Both the position numbers and the translations under genes were made by a program. From an uncultured Clostridia bacterium (lineage in GTDB: Bacteria > Bacillota > Clostridia > Oscillospirales > Acutalibacteraceae), in assembly GCA_937896885.1 (NCBI GenBank), contig CALBNX010000080.1, forward strand, positions 1 through 40,521: a DNA stretch of 40,521 nt, written 5' to 3'. Within the stretch, counting starts at the first letter, position 1. Each line of letters opens with the position of its first letter. A model generated the notes under the pieces. The model ran no database searches. It was not told the origin of the DNA and saw only the letters and a list, made by a program, of their open reading frames with translations. Below, one piece after another: positions 1 through 8,700 of the stretch.

Positions 1-48
1 ACGAATACCGATTACAGGATAATCGCCAATGTATCTGTTTTTTGCCAT
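1..48 (-). CDS. fucI: Probable L-fucose isomerase, N-terminal 16 codons only
   Basis: Only the first 16 codons are in the window; the gene runs off the left edge. The ATG is at 48, preceded by a GGAG ribosome binding site 8-9 bases upstream. The visible peptide MAKNRYIGDYPVIGIR matches the start of FucI-type L-fucose/D-arabinose isomerases, where a PxIGIRP segment leads into the IDGRR motif. FucI converts L-fucose to L-fuculose in the cytoplasm. A role in fucose breakdown is supported by the alpha-L-fucosidase gene 9 kb away and by a promoter inverted repeat shared with the sugar symporter gene. The call rests on a very short peptide and on context, so another isomerase-fold protein cannot be excluded. 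Confidence 0.6.
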   Translation of the reverse strand, partial: MAKNRYIGDYPVIGIR

Positions 49-71
49 AATAAAATCTCCTTTAAAAAGAA

Positions 72-100
72 AAATTAAGTATTATATTCATACATAATAT
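72..100. promoter_or_regulatory. Candidate operator, inverted repeat shared with the GPH symporter promoter
   Basis: The plus strand reads AAATTAAGTA, nine bases, TACATAATAT. The two arms are imperfect inverted repeats (8 of 10 positions). The site lies directly downstream of the -10 box, a position typical of repressor operators. The same arms occur at 14174-14200 in the same place relative to the sugar symporter promoter. The binding protein is unknown. Confidence 0.55.
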
Positions 101-129
101 AGTATATCAAATGATTAAAATAGGGTCAA
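101..129 (-). promoter_or_regulatory. Sigma-A type promoter of the probable fucI gene
   Basis: On the minus strand a TTGACC -35 box (124-129) is followed after 17 bases by a TATACT -10 box (101-106). Transcription would start near 94, inside the inverted repeat at 72-100. Confidence 0.75.
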
Positions 130-181
130 TTAGAAAAGCAAGAGATATTATTGTTCAAATAGACGAAATTTAATATAATTC

Positions 182-210
182 TTGACATTTGAGATTTACT
201 AATATATAAT
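182..210 (+). promoter_or_regulatory. Strong promoter of tRNA-Leu
   Basis: Consensus TTGACA (182-187) and TATAAT (205-210) boxes are separated by 17 bases, 22 bases upstream of the tRNA gene. It is divergent from the fucI promoter. Confidence 0.85.
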
Positions 211-232
211 ATAAAGGCTGTCGAAACAGTAT

Positions 233-319
233 GCTGGTGTGGCGAAATCGGCAGACGCAAGGGACTTAAAATCCCTCGGTAGCAATACCGTACCGGTTCA
301 AGTCCGGTCACCAGCACCA
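233..319 (+). tRNA. tRNA-Leu(UAA)
   Basis: This is an 87-base class II tRNA with a 7-bp acceptor stem (GCTGGTG pairing with CACCAGC), a long variable arm and an encoded 3' CCA. The anticodon loop CTTAAAA (265-271) gives anticodon TAA (267-269), which reads UUA leucine codons. It has its own consensus promoter and a strong terminator directly behind it, so it is a single-gene transcription unit. Confidence 0.97.
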
Positions 320-321
320 AA

Positions 322-353
322 AAAGAACGAAGAGAAATCTTCGTTCTTTTTTT
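322..353 (+). terminator. Rho-independent terminator of tRNA-Leu
   Basis: A 12-bp stem, AAAGAACGAAGA with TCTTCGTTCTTT around a GAAA tetraloop, is followed by a T tract. Confidence 0.92.
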
Positions 354-355
354 AT

Positions 356-493
356 CCATTGCGAAAGCAATGGTATATCATCGCGCGTTAGCGTGCATAT
401 CATCAAATGCGACAAGTCGCATTTGTATCTCATCACACCTTTAGGTGTACATCAAAAACCTTTCGCAATGATGATATACAATGCTCCGCATTG
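356..493. repeat. Array of five short hairpins joined by TATATCATC-like spacers
   Basis: Five small palindromes follow one another: 356-373 (GAAA loop), 383-396, 405-424, 435-448 and 479-493. The linkers are variants of TATATCATC. GTATATCATC at 373-382 is exactly inverted as GATGATATAC at 470-479, and ATTGCGAAAG at 358-367 is inverted as CTTTCGCAAT at 460-469. There is no plausible coding content. It lies between the tRNA-Leu terminator and the DUF4375 gene. It resembles a dispersed non-coding repeat or MITE-like remnant rather than a CRISPR, because the hairpin sequences differ from one another. Confidence 0.75.
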
Positions 494-601
494 ATTTATT
501 TCTATTATTTTGTCATATCTTTTCTGCATTTTTGCATTTCAATTTACTTTACGCAATGTTTGTTATATAATAAGTTTATTATAAAGCAAAGGAAGATTAA
601 T

Positions 602-1126
602 ATGGGCGTTTTGGGAACAATTTTATACAATATGAAAAATATGAAAAAAGCAAAGAAAATCAGAGCAATGGGCAAAGAACAAATTTTAACCCTTGACGAT
701 GAACAATTCTTCGATGCCATTAATTGTGTATGTGAAGATGCGGTTTTTGATATTAATGAACCAAGGATTTCCAAAGAACAAAAATTGCTTTATTCTCTCA
801 TTGAGTTTGAAATGGAAGTTAATAACGGTGGCTTATGCCAGTTCTTTGTGAATTCAAGCCGTGAATGTGCACCTTATGTAAGTGAAGCACTTAACGAAAT
901 TGGTGCAACTGACTTGAGAAAACTATATGATAGTTTTGTTTTTGATAATAAAATTGATGTTAATGATTTATCATCATTTATTACATACGATGTTGAAGAA
1001 TATCAAGCGCAAACTGAAAGATTTGATTTTGATAGTTTTGATGATAAGTTTTATGAATATGAAAACTTGCATCAGCAGATAATTGATTATGCAAGAAAAA
1101 ATATTGAAGCAATATTGGAACAATAA
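602..1126 (+). CDS. DUF4375 domain protein
   Basis: The protein has 174 residues starting at ATG 602, behind an AAAGGAAG ribosome binding site. The reading frame is open further upstream, but that stretch is the hairpin array and is not coding. The central segment LIEFEMEVNNGGLCQFFVNSS is typical of the DUF4375 family (mostly alpha-helical, function unknown), often found as single small cytoplasmic proteins in Firmicutes and Bacteroidetes. The protein is acidic and has no signal peptide or membrane segment. It stands alone: a bidirectional terminator separates it from the convergent ABC transporter operon. Nothing here reveals its role. Confidence 0.8.
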   Translation: MGVLGTILYNMKNMKKAKKIRAMGKEQILTLDDEQFFDAINCVCEDAVFDINEPRISKEQKLLYSLIEFEMEVNNGGLCQFFVNSSRECAPYVSEALNEIGATDLRKLYDSFVFDNKIDVNDLSSFITYDVEEYQAQTERFDFDSFDDKFYEYENLHQQIIDYARKNIEAILEQ

Positions 1127-1127
1127 G

Positions 1128-1155
1128 AAAAGACACCCGAGTGGGTGTCTTTTTT
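1128..1155. terminator. Bidirectional terminator
   Basis: AAAAGACACCC and GGGTGTCTTTTTT form a stem with a four-base GAGT loop. It serves the DUF4375 gene on the plus strand and the ABC transporter operon on the minus strand, and overlaps the last codon of the ATPase gene. Confidence 0.9.
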
Positions 1156-1711
1156 ATATCTCTATAAATCTCGCATTCAAAATTTTTGCATCTTCACTAT
1201 CGTGACTAATTATTATAAAATCTCTCTTTTTACTTTCTTCTTTGATTATCTCGCAAATGCTTAATTTTAATTCTTCATCAAGTCCCTTGAATGGCTCGTC
1301 AAGAATAACCAAATCACTATTAAAACATAACGCACGTGCAAGTGATACTCGTCTTCTCATACCACCGCTTAAAGATAGGGGAGAATTATCTTTCTCACTC
1401 TCAAGTCCCATAAGTTTTAAATAGTGAAGTGCCTTTTCTTCATTACACACTGCAGTCAGGTTTTTTAATACTGAAACAAAGGGGATAAGTCGGTCTTCTT
1501 GAAACATAAAAGATATTGTTTTCACATTCTTTATTATCTCGCCTTTGTCAGCTTTTTCAAGTCCTGCAATTATTCTCATAAGAGTAGTCTTGCCAAGTCC
1601 TGAAGCACCTTTAATAAGTAAGATACCGTCAAAATCAAAAGTGTTTGTGTAGCTTTCAAAAACCACCTTATCACCAAATTTTTTGCAGAGATTATTTATC
1701 TGTATTTTCAA
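1154..1711 (-). CDS. ABC transporter ATP-binding protein, NitT/TauT type
   Basis: This 185-residue ATPase would power import by the neighbouring permease and lipoprotein. Walker A is GASGLGKTT (35-43), the Q-loop glutamine is Q71, the signature is LSGGM (114-118), Walker B ends in DEP (138-140), and the switch histidine lies in ISHDSED. All nucleotide-binding elements are intact, although the protein is shorter than the usual 230-260 residues for SsuB/TauB-like ATPases because the C-terminal end is trimmed. The start is a TTG at 1711 with a strong AGGGAGG site 8 bases upstream, and it overlaps the permease gene by 20 bases, so translation is probably coupled. The substrate cannot be read from the ATPase. 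Confidence 0.92.
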   Translation of the reverse strand: MKIQINNLCKKFGDKVVFESYTNTFDFDGILLIKGASGLGKTTLMRIIAGLEKADKGEIIKNVKTISFMFQEDRLIPFVSVLKNLTAVCNEEKALHYLKLMGLESEKDNSPLSLSGGMRRRVSLARALCFNSDLVILDEPFKGLDEELKLSICEIIKEESKKRDFIIISHDSEDAKILNARFIEI

Positions 1712-2498
1712 TGAAATAACCTCCCTTTGACATTATCTTCTTAAAGCATAAATCAAGAATTGCAACAAGCAATTTTTCAAGTATAAGACTTAAAATGATT
1801 ATCACAACGGTCCAAGCAAAAAGGTCAACAGTTTCAATATATACCTGTGAATTTCGAAGATTTATACCAATAGAATTTTGTGGTGTGCAAAGCACTTCTG
1901 CCGCAATTCCCGCTTTCCAACCAAGACCTACCGCAGTCTTACAAGCTGATACAAAAGATGGCACAGCAGATGGCAAAAATATAAGCTTTAGTTTCTTTAC
2001 AAAACCAAAATTATATGCATTTGCCATTTCAATAAGCGATTTGTCAGTATTCACAATTGAGCTTGTAACATTTGCCCATACAACAGGCATAACCATAAGT
2101 GTTGTAATAAAAATCGGCACGCTTACTTTATCAAGCCAGATAAGTGCAAGAATAATAAAAGATACAACAGGAGTGGTCTTAACAGCAGTTAAAAATGGCT
2201 TAAAAAGTGTATTCAAAGTGCTTGAAAACGCAGTAACAATACCAAAAACACTACCGATTGCCACACCAATTATATACCCCAAAGAAATTCCCTTAAATGA
2301 GTTGAAAATAGTTAACCAAAATTCACCACTTGGCAAGAATTCTAATAATCTTTTCGCAACATCTAAAGGGGATGCAATCAAAACGTCAAGTCCCACAAGT
2401 TTATATGCAATGAGCCATAGCCCTAACCAGAAAATAATGGTCAGGGCTATTTTTATAAGTTTTTTAATTGTTACCTTATGCTCCAAAATAGAAGTCAT
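1692..2498 (-). CDS. ABC transporter permease, NitT/TauT type
   Basis: This is an integral membrane protein of about 268 residues with roughly six transmembrane helices and the BPD_transp_1 fold of the SsuC/TauC family. The EAA-type coupling segment is visible around EMANAYNFGFVKKLKLIFLP. The ATG at 2498 lies inside the 3' end of the lipoprotein gene, a 23-base overlap. A GTG directly before it (2501) is an equally possible start; a GGAGG lies 11-14 bases upstream. The frame stays open to 2561, but that extra part only mirrors the lipoprotein coding sequence. Overlaps on both sides make this a tightly coupled operon. Confidence 0.9.
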   Translation of the reverse strand: MTSILEHKVTIKKLIKIALTIIFWLGLWLIAYKLVGLDVLIASPLDVAKRLLEFLPSGEFWLTIFNSFKGISLGYIIGVAIGSVFGIVTAFSSTLNTLFKPFLTAVKTTPVVSFIILALIWLDKVSVPIFITTLMVMPVVWANVTSSIVNTDKSLIEMANAYNFGFVKKLKLIFLPSAVPSFVSACKTAVGLGWKAGIAAEVLCTPQNSIGINLRNSQVYIETVDLFAWTVVIIILSLILEKLLVAILDLCFKKIMSKGGYFIENTDK

Positions 2499-3447
2499 CA
2501 CTTGGCAACTTTCCTCCAATAGATTTTGGATTAGCATCAAAGAAAATTTGAAGATTTGCAAGAACTGATGCTTTCATATCTGCACCGTCAATGTATGCAA
2601 TATTGCAGTTTGGTATTGCCTTTTTAGCAACTGCAGCCTTTGGAATAATACCATATTGCTCGCAAAGTGCAGATGTTGTTTCAATGTCGTTGTTTGCAGA
2701 GTTGATTGACGCCTCATATTCTTTTAAGAACATCTTAACTGCTTCTGGATTTTGCTCTACAAAGTCTTTTTTCGCAATAACAACACCCTGAATAAGTGTT
2801 TTGCCACTGATTTTCTCGAATTCTGCTGTGAGATTAAGTGCAATTCTCAAATCAGCATTTTTTGTGAGCGCAGCAGTAACCTTTGGTTCAGGTAACATTG
2901 AAATTGTAGCCTTGCCTGATGCTGCAAGCGTTGCTAATTCGTCGTGTGATGTAACATATTCAACTTCAACCTTGTCTGCAATACCACTCTTTTCAAGAAG
3001 ATAATTGAGAATATATTCAGGTGTTGAGCCCTGACCTGTTGCATAGAGCTTTTTGCCTGCAAGGTCACTGAGTGAGTTGATTGTGTTGCCGTTTTCAAGA
3101 ATATAGAGCACACCCTTTGTGTTAACTGAAAGCACCTGAATGTTACCTTCAAGTTTGTTATAAAGTGTAGCCGCAAGGTTGATAGGGCAAGCTGCAATAT
3201 CATAAGAATTGTTAGTCATACCTGAAACAATTTCTGTTGGGTCGCTGACAACTGAGAATGTGTAATTGTTCTTTGCGGTTTGGTCGTCCTGACTCTTCAT
3301 AAGGTTAACCATACCAATACCGGTAGGGCCTGCAAGACCTGCAACTCGCATACTAACACTCTGATAAGGTTCTTCTTTTTCTGTATTGCAAGCCGCAAAA
3401 GCAAACAAAATTGCAAATACAAGAAGTAGTGAAATCACTTTTTTCAT
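2476..3447 (-). CDS. ABC transporter substrate-binding lipoprotein, NitT/TauT type
   Basis: The 323-residue protein has a lipoprotein signal: a basic start, a hydrophobic core, and a lipobox ending FAFAAC with Cys20 as lipidation site. The rest is an SBP_bac/NMT1-like periplasmic-binding fold, with the typical early segment GPTGIGMVNLM and a middle segment LSDLAGKKLYATGQGSTPEYILNYL. Members of this class bind thiamine precursors, taurine, sulfonates, nitrate or similar small molecules; the ligand cannot be decided here. The ATG at 3447 lies one base after the stop codon of the regulator gene and is chosen over an ATG at 3456, which sits directly on the ribosome binding site. Confidence 0.9.
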   Translation of the reverse strand: MKKVISLLLVFAILFAFAACNTEKEEPYQSVSMRVAGLAGPTGIGMVNLMKSQDDQTAKNNYTFSVVSDPTEIVSGMTNNSYDIAACPINLAATLYNKLEGNIQVLSVNTKGVLYILENGNTINSLSDLAGKKLYATGQGSTPEYILNYLLEKSGIADKVEVEYVTSHDELATLAASGKATISMLPEPKVTAALTKNADLRIALNLTAEFEKISGKTLIQGVVIAKKDFVEQNPEAVKMFLKEYEASINSANNDIETTSALCEQYGIIPKAAVAKKAIPNCNIAYIDGADMKASVLANLQIFFDANPKSIGGKLPSDDFYFGA

Positions 3448-3448
3448 T

Positions 3449-4099
3449 TTAATCATTTCCTTTTAAATATATTTTTTTACCGTCACGGCAGATTTTTCCT
3501 TGTTGTTCAAGAGCTTCAATAACTCTGTAAAGACTTGCACGACTAATGTGCAAAACACGGGATAACTCTGTCATTGAAACGGATATTTCACATTTTCCAT
3601 CAACATTATCACTATTCTTTTGAAGATAGAGTAAGAGCTTTTCTTCAGCAGAAGGTTTTGTGTACCCCTCAATTTTACTGTTCAAAAATCCAATTCGTTC
3701 AGAAAGATAGGTGATATAGTTAAAAGACACTGAACTGTCATTTTGAATAAGCCTGTCAATTCCATCTTTTTCAATAATCACAACTTTGAGGGGAGTTAAA
3801 GCGGTAACAGTATTTTCAAAATCATAATTTTGGTTGTATAAAAATGCCGCACCGAAAATTTCACCATCTTTAAGATGAGAGATAACAGTTTCACCTTTAC
3901 TGACTCTAGCTTCACCTTTGATAATAATACAGATAACGGGTGAATAGGTTTCTTTTGAAAAAACTATGTCATTTTTTGAATATGAAATAGCCTTGCCAAA
4001 ATCCTTTAATACACTTGTTAAAAGTTTTTCATCAGTATCTCTAAAAATTTTTGTCTTTTTAAGATAATTTAAAGCACTGTTTAATGTTGAGTTAGTCAT
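3449..4099 (-). CDS. Crp/Fnr family transcriptional regulator
   Basis: The 216-residue protein has an N-terminal cyclic-nucleotide-binding-like beta-barrel (about 15-125), a long dimerisation helix, and a C-terminal winged helix-turn-helix, MTELSRVLHISRASLYRVIE. The N-terminus lacks the cysteine cluster of FNR, so an iron-sulfur cofactor is unlikely; the effector is unknown. The ATG at 4099 has an AAAGGTG site in front of it and is preferred over a GTG at 4108 that overlaps that site. As first gene of the ABC importer operon it probably controls that operon and itself, through the palindrome that overlaps its promoter. Confidence 0.9.
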   Translation of the reverse strand: MTNSTLNSALNYLKKTKIFRDTDEKLLTSVLKDFGKAISYSKNDIVFSKETYSPVICIIIKGEARVSKGETVISHLKDGEIFGAAFLYNQNYDFENTVTALTPLKVVIIEKDGIDRLIQNDSSVSFNYITYLSERIGFLNSKIEGYTKPSAEEKLLLYLQKNSDNVDGKCEISVSMTELSRVLHISRASLYRVIEALEQQGKICRDGKKIYLKGND

Positions 4100-4142
4100 T
4101 TTTAGCACCTTTTTGTCTTATATGATACAGATTTACAATATT

Positions 4143-4173
4143 ATATTAACATATTGATAAATTAATGTCAATA
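4143..4173 (-). promoter_or_regulatory. Promoter of the regulator/ABC operon with overlapping palindromic operator
   Basis: On the minus strand TTGACA (4166-4171) and TAATAT (4143-4148) are 17 bases apart. A 22-bp palindrome, TATTGA-N10-TCAATA (4152-4173), covers the -35 box and spacer. A 22-bp length is usual for Crp/Fnr operators, although the half-site is not the classical TGTGA or TTGAT spacing. A larger inverted repeat, TTATATGATA (4118-4127) and TATCATATAA (4171-4180), flanks it. Autoregulation by the Crp/Fnr protein is inferred. Confidence 0.6.
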
Positions 4174-4249
4174 TCATATAAACAGTTTTATAGTGTCATT
4201 TCTACCAAAAAAAGATATAAAATCAGCTCTTAAAACGGCACTTTGATTA

Positions 4250-4278
4250 TTGCACAAATACATAACGAGTGCTAAAAT
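4250..4278 (+). promoter_or_regulatory. Promoter of the antiporter gene
   Basis: TTGCAC (4250-4255) and TAAAAT (4273-4278) are separated by 17 bases, 39 bases before the antiporter start codon. It is divergent from the ABC operon promoter. Confidence 0.65.
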
Positions 4279-4317
4279 ATTAGACGTTTTAAATTGTATA
4301 TTCAGAGGCGAATTTTT

Positions 4318-5595
4318 ATGGAAACTTTACTTTGTTTGTCCATTGCACTTTTTGCGGGACTTATGCTATCCCGTGTAGCAAAAATATTTAAACTTCCTGC
4401 TGTTACTGCATATCTTGTAGCAGGTATTCTTGTAGGTCCATATTTTCTTGGCTCATTTGGTCTTAACGGATTTGGTTTTACAAGTATGGAAAATATCAAT
4501 GCTTATGATATTATTCCTGATGTAGCACTTGGATTTATTGCTTTTTCAATTGGTAATGAGTTCAGATTGTCACAGCTTAAGAAAATCGGTAAACAGGCAA
4601 CAGTAATTGGTATCTTTCAGGCTTTAGCAACTTGTGCTGTTGTGGATATAATATTGGTTATAGTTCATTTGGTTGCACCTGATAAATTATCATTGCCAGC
4701 AGCAATTACACTTGGTGCAGTCGCAACTGCCACAGCACCTGCTGCAACTTTGATGGTTGTAAAACAATATAAAGCAAAAGGTCCACTTACAAGCCTTCTT
4801 CTTCCAATCGTTGCTCTTGATGATGCAGTGGGTTTAGTTGTTTTTGCAGTCTCATTCGGTATTGCAAAAGCACTTATTGTTGGTAGCGTTGATGTTATTT
4901 CAATCATCATCGAACCACTTCTTGAAGTTGTTTTGTCCCTTGTTCTCGGCGCAGTTATGGGATATTTGTTCACATTCTGTGAAAAGTTTTTCCATTCAAG
5001 GTCAAAACGACTTGCAATGTCGGTTACATTTGTATTCTTAACTGTATCATTATCAATGCTGAAATTTAATATCGGTGGAGTACATATCTCGTTCTCATCA
5101 TTGTTGGCTTGCATGATGCTCGGCACAATTTTCTGCAATATATGTGATTTTTCAGAAGAGCTTATGGATAGGGTTGACCGTTGGACAGCACCTCTTCTCA
5201 TTTTGTTTTTCGTAATCAGTGGTGCAGAACTTGAACTTTCAATATTCAAGGATATTGGAATTGTATGCATCGGACTTGTTTACATCGTTGCTCGTTGTAT
5301 CGGCAAATATTTCGGTGCATCAATCAGCGCAAAGGCAACAAAGTGTGATAAGAATATTGTTAAGTATTTGGGTATCACGCTCTTCCCACAAGCAGGTGTT
5401 GCACTTGGTATGGCAATCAAAGCAGAAGAGTTAGGACCAGAAGGACTTATCGTTGCAAATATCACTCTTTTTGCAGTTCTTATTTATGAACTTGTCGGTC
5501 CTTTCCTTACAAAAGTATCATTGCTTAAAGCTGGCGAAATCAACCCCGACGAAAAAGTCAGCGCAAGAGAAACAAACAAGACTAAAGAAGCATAA
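4318..5595 (+). CDS. CPA2-type cation/proton antiporter
   Basis: This 425-residue membrane protein has about 12-13 hydrophobic segments and matches the Na_H_Exchanger (CPA2/KefB-like) fold. The N-terminal motif LPAVTAYLVAGILVGP is characteristic. The acidic pair in LDDAVGLVVF lies where ion-binding aspartates occur in this superfamily. There is no C-terminal TrkA-N/RCK regulatory domain, so it resembles stand-alone antiporters rather than KefB/KefC. It would exchange Na+ or K+ for protons at the cytoplasmic membrane. ATG 4318 is chosen because of the AGAGGCG site upstream; the frame extends to a weak TTG at 4294. It is monocistronic, between its own promoter and a strong terminator. Confidence 0.87.
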   Translation: METLLCLSIALFAGLMLSRVAKIFKLPAVTAYLVAGILVGPYFLGSFGLNGFGFTSMENINAYDIIPDVALGFIAFSIGNEFRLSQLKKIGKQATVIGIFQALATCAVVDIILVIVHLVAPDKLSLPAAITLGAVATATAPAATLMVVKQYKAKGPLTSLLLPIVALDDAVGLVVFAVSFGIAKALIVGSVDVISIIIEPLLEVVLSLVLGAVMGYLFTFCEKFFHSRSKRLAMSVTFVFLTVSLSMLKFNIGGVHISFSSLLACMMLGTIFCNICDFSEELMDRVDRWTAPLLILFFVISGAELELSIFKDIGIVCIGLVYIVARCIGKYFGASISAKATKCDKNIVKYLGITLFPQAGVALGMAIKAEELGPEGLIVANITLFAVLIYELVGPFLTKVSLLKAGEINPDEKVSARETNKTKEA

Positions 5596-5610
5596 ACAAA
5601 ATAAAATTAA

Positions 5611-5647
5611 GGATGATTTTGACACTCTGTTAAAATCATCCTTTTTT
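5611..5647 (+). terminator. Terminator of the antiporter gene
   Basis: GGATGATTTT pairs with AAAATCATCC around an 11-base loop, followed by TTTTTT. Confidence 0.9.
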
Positions 5648-5659
5648 CTTTTATTTTTA

Positions 5660-5694
5660 TTGTAAATATTCCTATATTATGGTAAACTTAAATT
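5660..5694 (+). promoter_or_regulatory. Probable promoter of the GH2/GH95 operon with degenerate operator
   Basis: TTGTAA (5660-5665) and TAAACT (5683-5688) are 17 bases apart. Overlapping the -10 box, 5674-5694 reads ATATTATGGTA then AACTTAAATT. This resembles the two arms of the operator found at the fucI and symporter promoters, but with no spacer between the arms, so it is at best a weak variant. Confidence 0.45.
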
Positions 5695-5721
5695 ATCTAT
5701 ATAAGACGGAGGTCTTTTTTT

Positions 5722-8700
5722 ATGAAATATATAATCGACAGAGCAAATTTCAGACAGTTTGATATTGCTGAATTGGGCAAATTATCCCCAAGAGCATACT
5801 TTGTTCCTTATTCTTCAAGAGAGAATTTGAAAAAACAAGATGTTCTCACAGAACGCTACAATAGTGATATGGTAAAAATTCTTAACGGCGAGTGGGATTT
5901 CAAATATTATGAGAAGGATATGCTCATTCCAAATGAGTTTTATACTGAGCGTGTTCAGTTCGACAAGGTAATGGTGCCATCTACTTGGCAAAGAACAGGT
6001 TATCGTGAGCCTTGTTATCTTAACACCCGTTATGAATTCGACCCAAAACTCTATCCTGAAATGCCACAGGATGTCCCAATGGGTATTTACAGAAAATTCA
6101 TTAATATTGATAATCTCGATAAGGTGTATATCCTTACATTTATGGGTGTAATTTCATCTCTTGATTTATATATAAATGGTGACTTCGTTGGTTATAGCGA
6201 AGGTGCTCATAACTCTGCCGAATTTAATATTACAAAATATCTCGTTGAAGGCGAAAACGAGATTGTTGCATCAGTTTCAAAATGGTCAACAGGTACATAT
6301 TTAGAGTGTCAGGATATGTTCCGTGAAAACGGTATTTTCCGTGATGTTCTTTTGACTGAACTCGACAAAACATATCTCTATGATTTCACAGTTGATACAG
6401 AGAAAAAAGGCGATACTTATGATTTAACAGTTTCATTCAGAATTAAGGGTGATAAAGAAAACTGTTCAATCGGTGCAGAGCTTTTTGACGGTGAAACTCT
6501 TATTGCAAGAGAAACTGCAGACGCAAGAGCAAAAGAGAGTATTACATTTTCAAATCTTCAGGTTAAAGAATGGAATGCAGAAGAACCTTATACCTATGAC
6601 CTTTATATCACATTTGAAGATGCAAAAGGCAATAAAACTTATGTGAAAAACATTACAGGTTTTAAAAACATTGAAATTAAGGGCAATGTGTTCTTTTTCA
6701 ATGATAAACCAATTAAATTCAAGGGTGTAAACCATCACGATACAAATATGTATCACGGCTATGTGCTTAAAGGTGAAGAGATAAAAGAAGAGTTAGAGCT
6801 TATGAAAAAACTCAATATTAACTCAATTCGTACATCTCACTATCCACCTGACCCAACATTGTTAACGCTTGCAGATGTAATGGGCTTTTATATCATTGAT
6901 GAAGCAGATATTGAAACTCACGGTGCGTGGGATATTAAAGCTCCAAAGGGCGACAACTGTCTTATCAGCCACGATTTGAAATGGGAAGGTCGATATGTTG
7001 ACCGTGTCAGCCGTATGGTTTGTCGTGACCGAAATCACCCAAGTATCACAATGTGGTCACTTGGTAACGAAGCTTGGGGCTATAATTGTCAGGATTCTTG
7101 CTATGATTACATAAAGAATTCAGGTTCAAAAATCCCCGTGCATTATGAAAGTGTTATAACAACAGACCGTTTTGCTTATGATGTAATCTCTGAAATGTAT
7201 CCAAGTCACGAAAAAGTTGAAAGCTATGGCGCAAGAACCAATAAAGATAAGAGATACTTTGAAAAGCCATATTTTATGTGTGAATATGTTCATGCTATGG
7301 GTGTAGGTCCGGGTGCAGTAGAAGAATATTGGGATAGTATTTATAAATACGACAACCTTATGGGTGGTTGCGTATGGGAGTGGGCTGACCACGCAGTTTA
7401 TCACGATGGTAGTGATAAATATAAATACCAATATACTTATGGTGGTGACCACGGTGAAGAAAAGCACGATAGCAACTTCTGTGTTGACGGTATGCTCTAT
7501 CCCGATAAAACACCACATACAGGGGCATTTGTTATCAAAGCGGTTTATCGTCCTGTAAGAAGCAAGCATATCAGCGGTAAAGTATTTGAATTCACAAATA
7601 CAAATCGTTTCAAGAATGCAAAATATCTTCGTGTTGAATGGACTCAAAGCCTTAATGGTTACGAGAAGAAAACAGGTGAATTGACTCTTGATATTGAGCC
7701 AATGCAGACTAAAGCTTATGAAATTCCATTTGTTGAATGTGATTCTTCACAAGATAGTCATATCAATATCGCATATTTCGATGGCGAAGAACAAGTTGCT
7801 ATTGAACAAATCACAATAAACGATACAGCTAATTTCTTGCCACAGTTTACTGGTGTTGGCAATGTTTCTGTTTCTGAAGAAAGCAACAATGTTACAGTTG
7901 CGTTCCAAAATGGCAAAGTTGTTTTTGATAAAAAAACAGGTGAGATGCTTCACTATATTAAAAATGGCTATGAGTTTATGAATATCAACCCTGCTGATGA
8001 TAAAAAAGGTTTCATTCCTAATCTTGTGAGAGCATCACTTGATAATGATTCTTATGGTCAAAAGAAACCTTGGGATAAAATAGGACTTCACGATGCACAA
8101 ACTGTCCTTAAAAAGTTCAGTTTTGCAGATAAGTCATATTGCGCAGTTGTGGCTGCATCATATACAGTTAAAAAGTCACACAAAAACTATTTCTATGCAA
8201 ATGTGGTTTATACAATTTATGGTGACGGACTTGTAACTGTTGAGTCAAGCCTTGATAAAGCATTCTTTGGTTGCAACGAAATTCAGCGTTTTGGTTTAAT
8301 AGCTGAATTACCGTCAGATTTTAATATTGTTGAATTCTATGGTCGAGGCTCACACGAGAAACTTGAAAATATCTGTGACCTTAAAGACCATGCTTATATG
8401 GGTATCTGGCACACAACTGTTGAAAGCATGCACGAGCCTTATGTAATGCCACAGGATAACGGTAACTGTGGTGGCGTTAAGTGGTTGAAACTTATGAATT
8501 CTAATGGCAACACATTTACTGTATTCGGTGTTCCTAAATTCAGTTTTTCAGCACATAACTATACACAAAAAGCACTTCATAGCGCAAAACACCAAGAAGA
8601 ACTTGTATTCTCTAATACAACTGTTTTGTGTATTGACGGCTTTATGCGTGGTACAGGCACAAATACTTGCGGTCCTGACACTCTTGATAAATATAAAGTG

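Noticed and set aside
233..353. Integration site of a mobile element at tRNA-Leu
   Set aside because: No integrase gene lies nearby and I found no duplicated tRNA 3' end within the window.
356..493. Possible CRISPR array
   Set aside because: The palindromic units differ from each other in sequence and length, the common linkers are only about 9 bases, and there are no cas genes.
407..601. N-terminal extension of the DUF4375 reading frame back to 407
   Set aside because: This part is the hairpin array and an AT-rich leader; the ribosome binding site AAAGGAAG lies before ATG 602, where the family similarity begins.
1795..2568. Long plus-strand ORF (257 codons) opposite the permease gene
   Set aside because: It is fully antisense to a well-supported membrane protein gene, has no ribosome binding site and matches no family.
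4665..5270. Minus-strand ORF (201 codons) opposite the antiporter gene
   Set aside because: It is antisense to a conserved membrane protein; Ser/Thr-rich composition is what the reverse strand of hydrophobic codons gives.
7126..7647. Minus-strand ORF (173 codons) inside lacZ
   Set aside because: It overlaps the catalytic core of LacZ and has no start signals.
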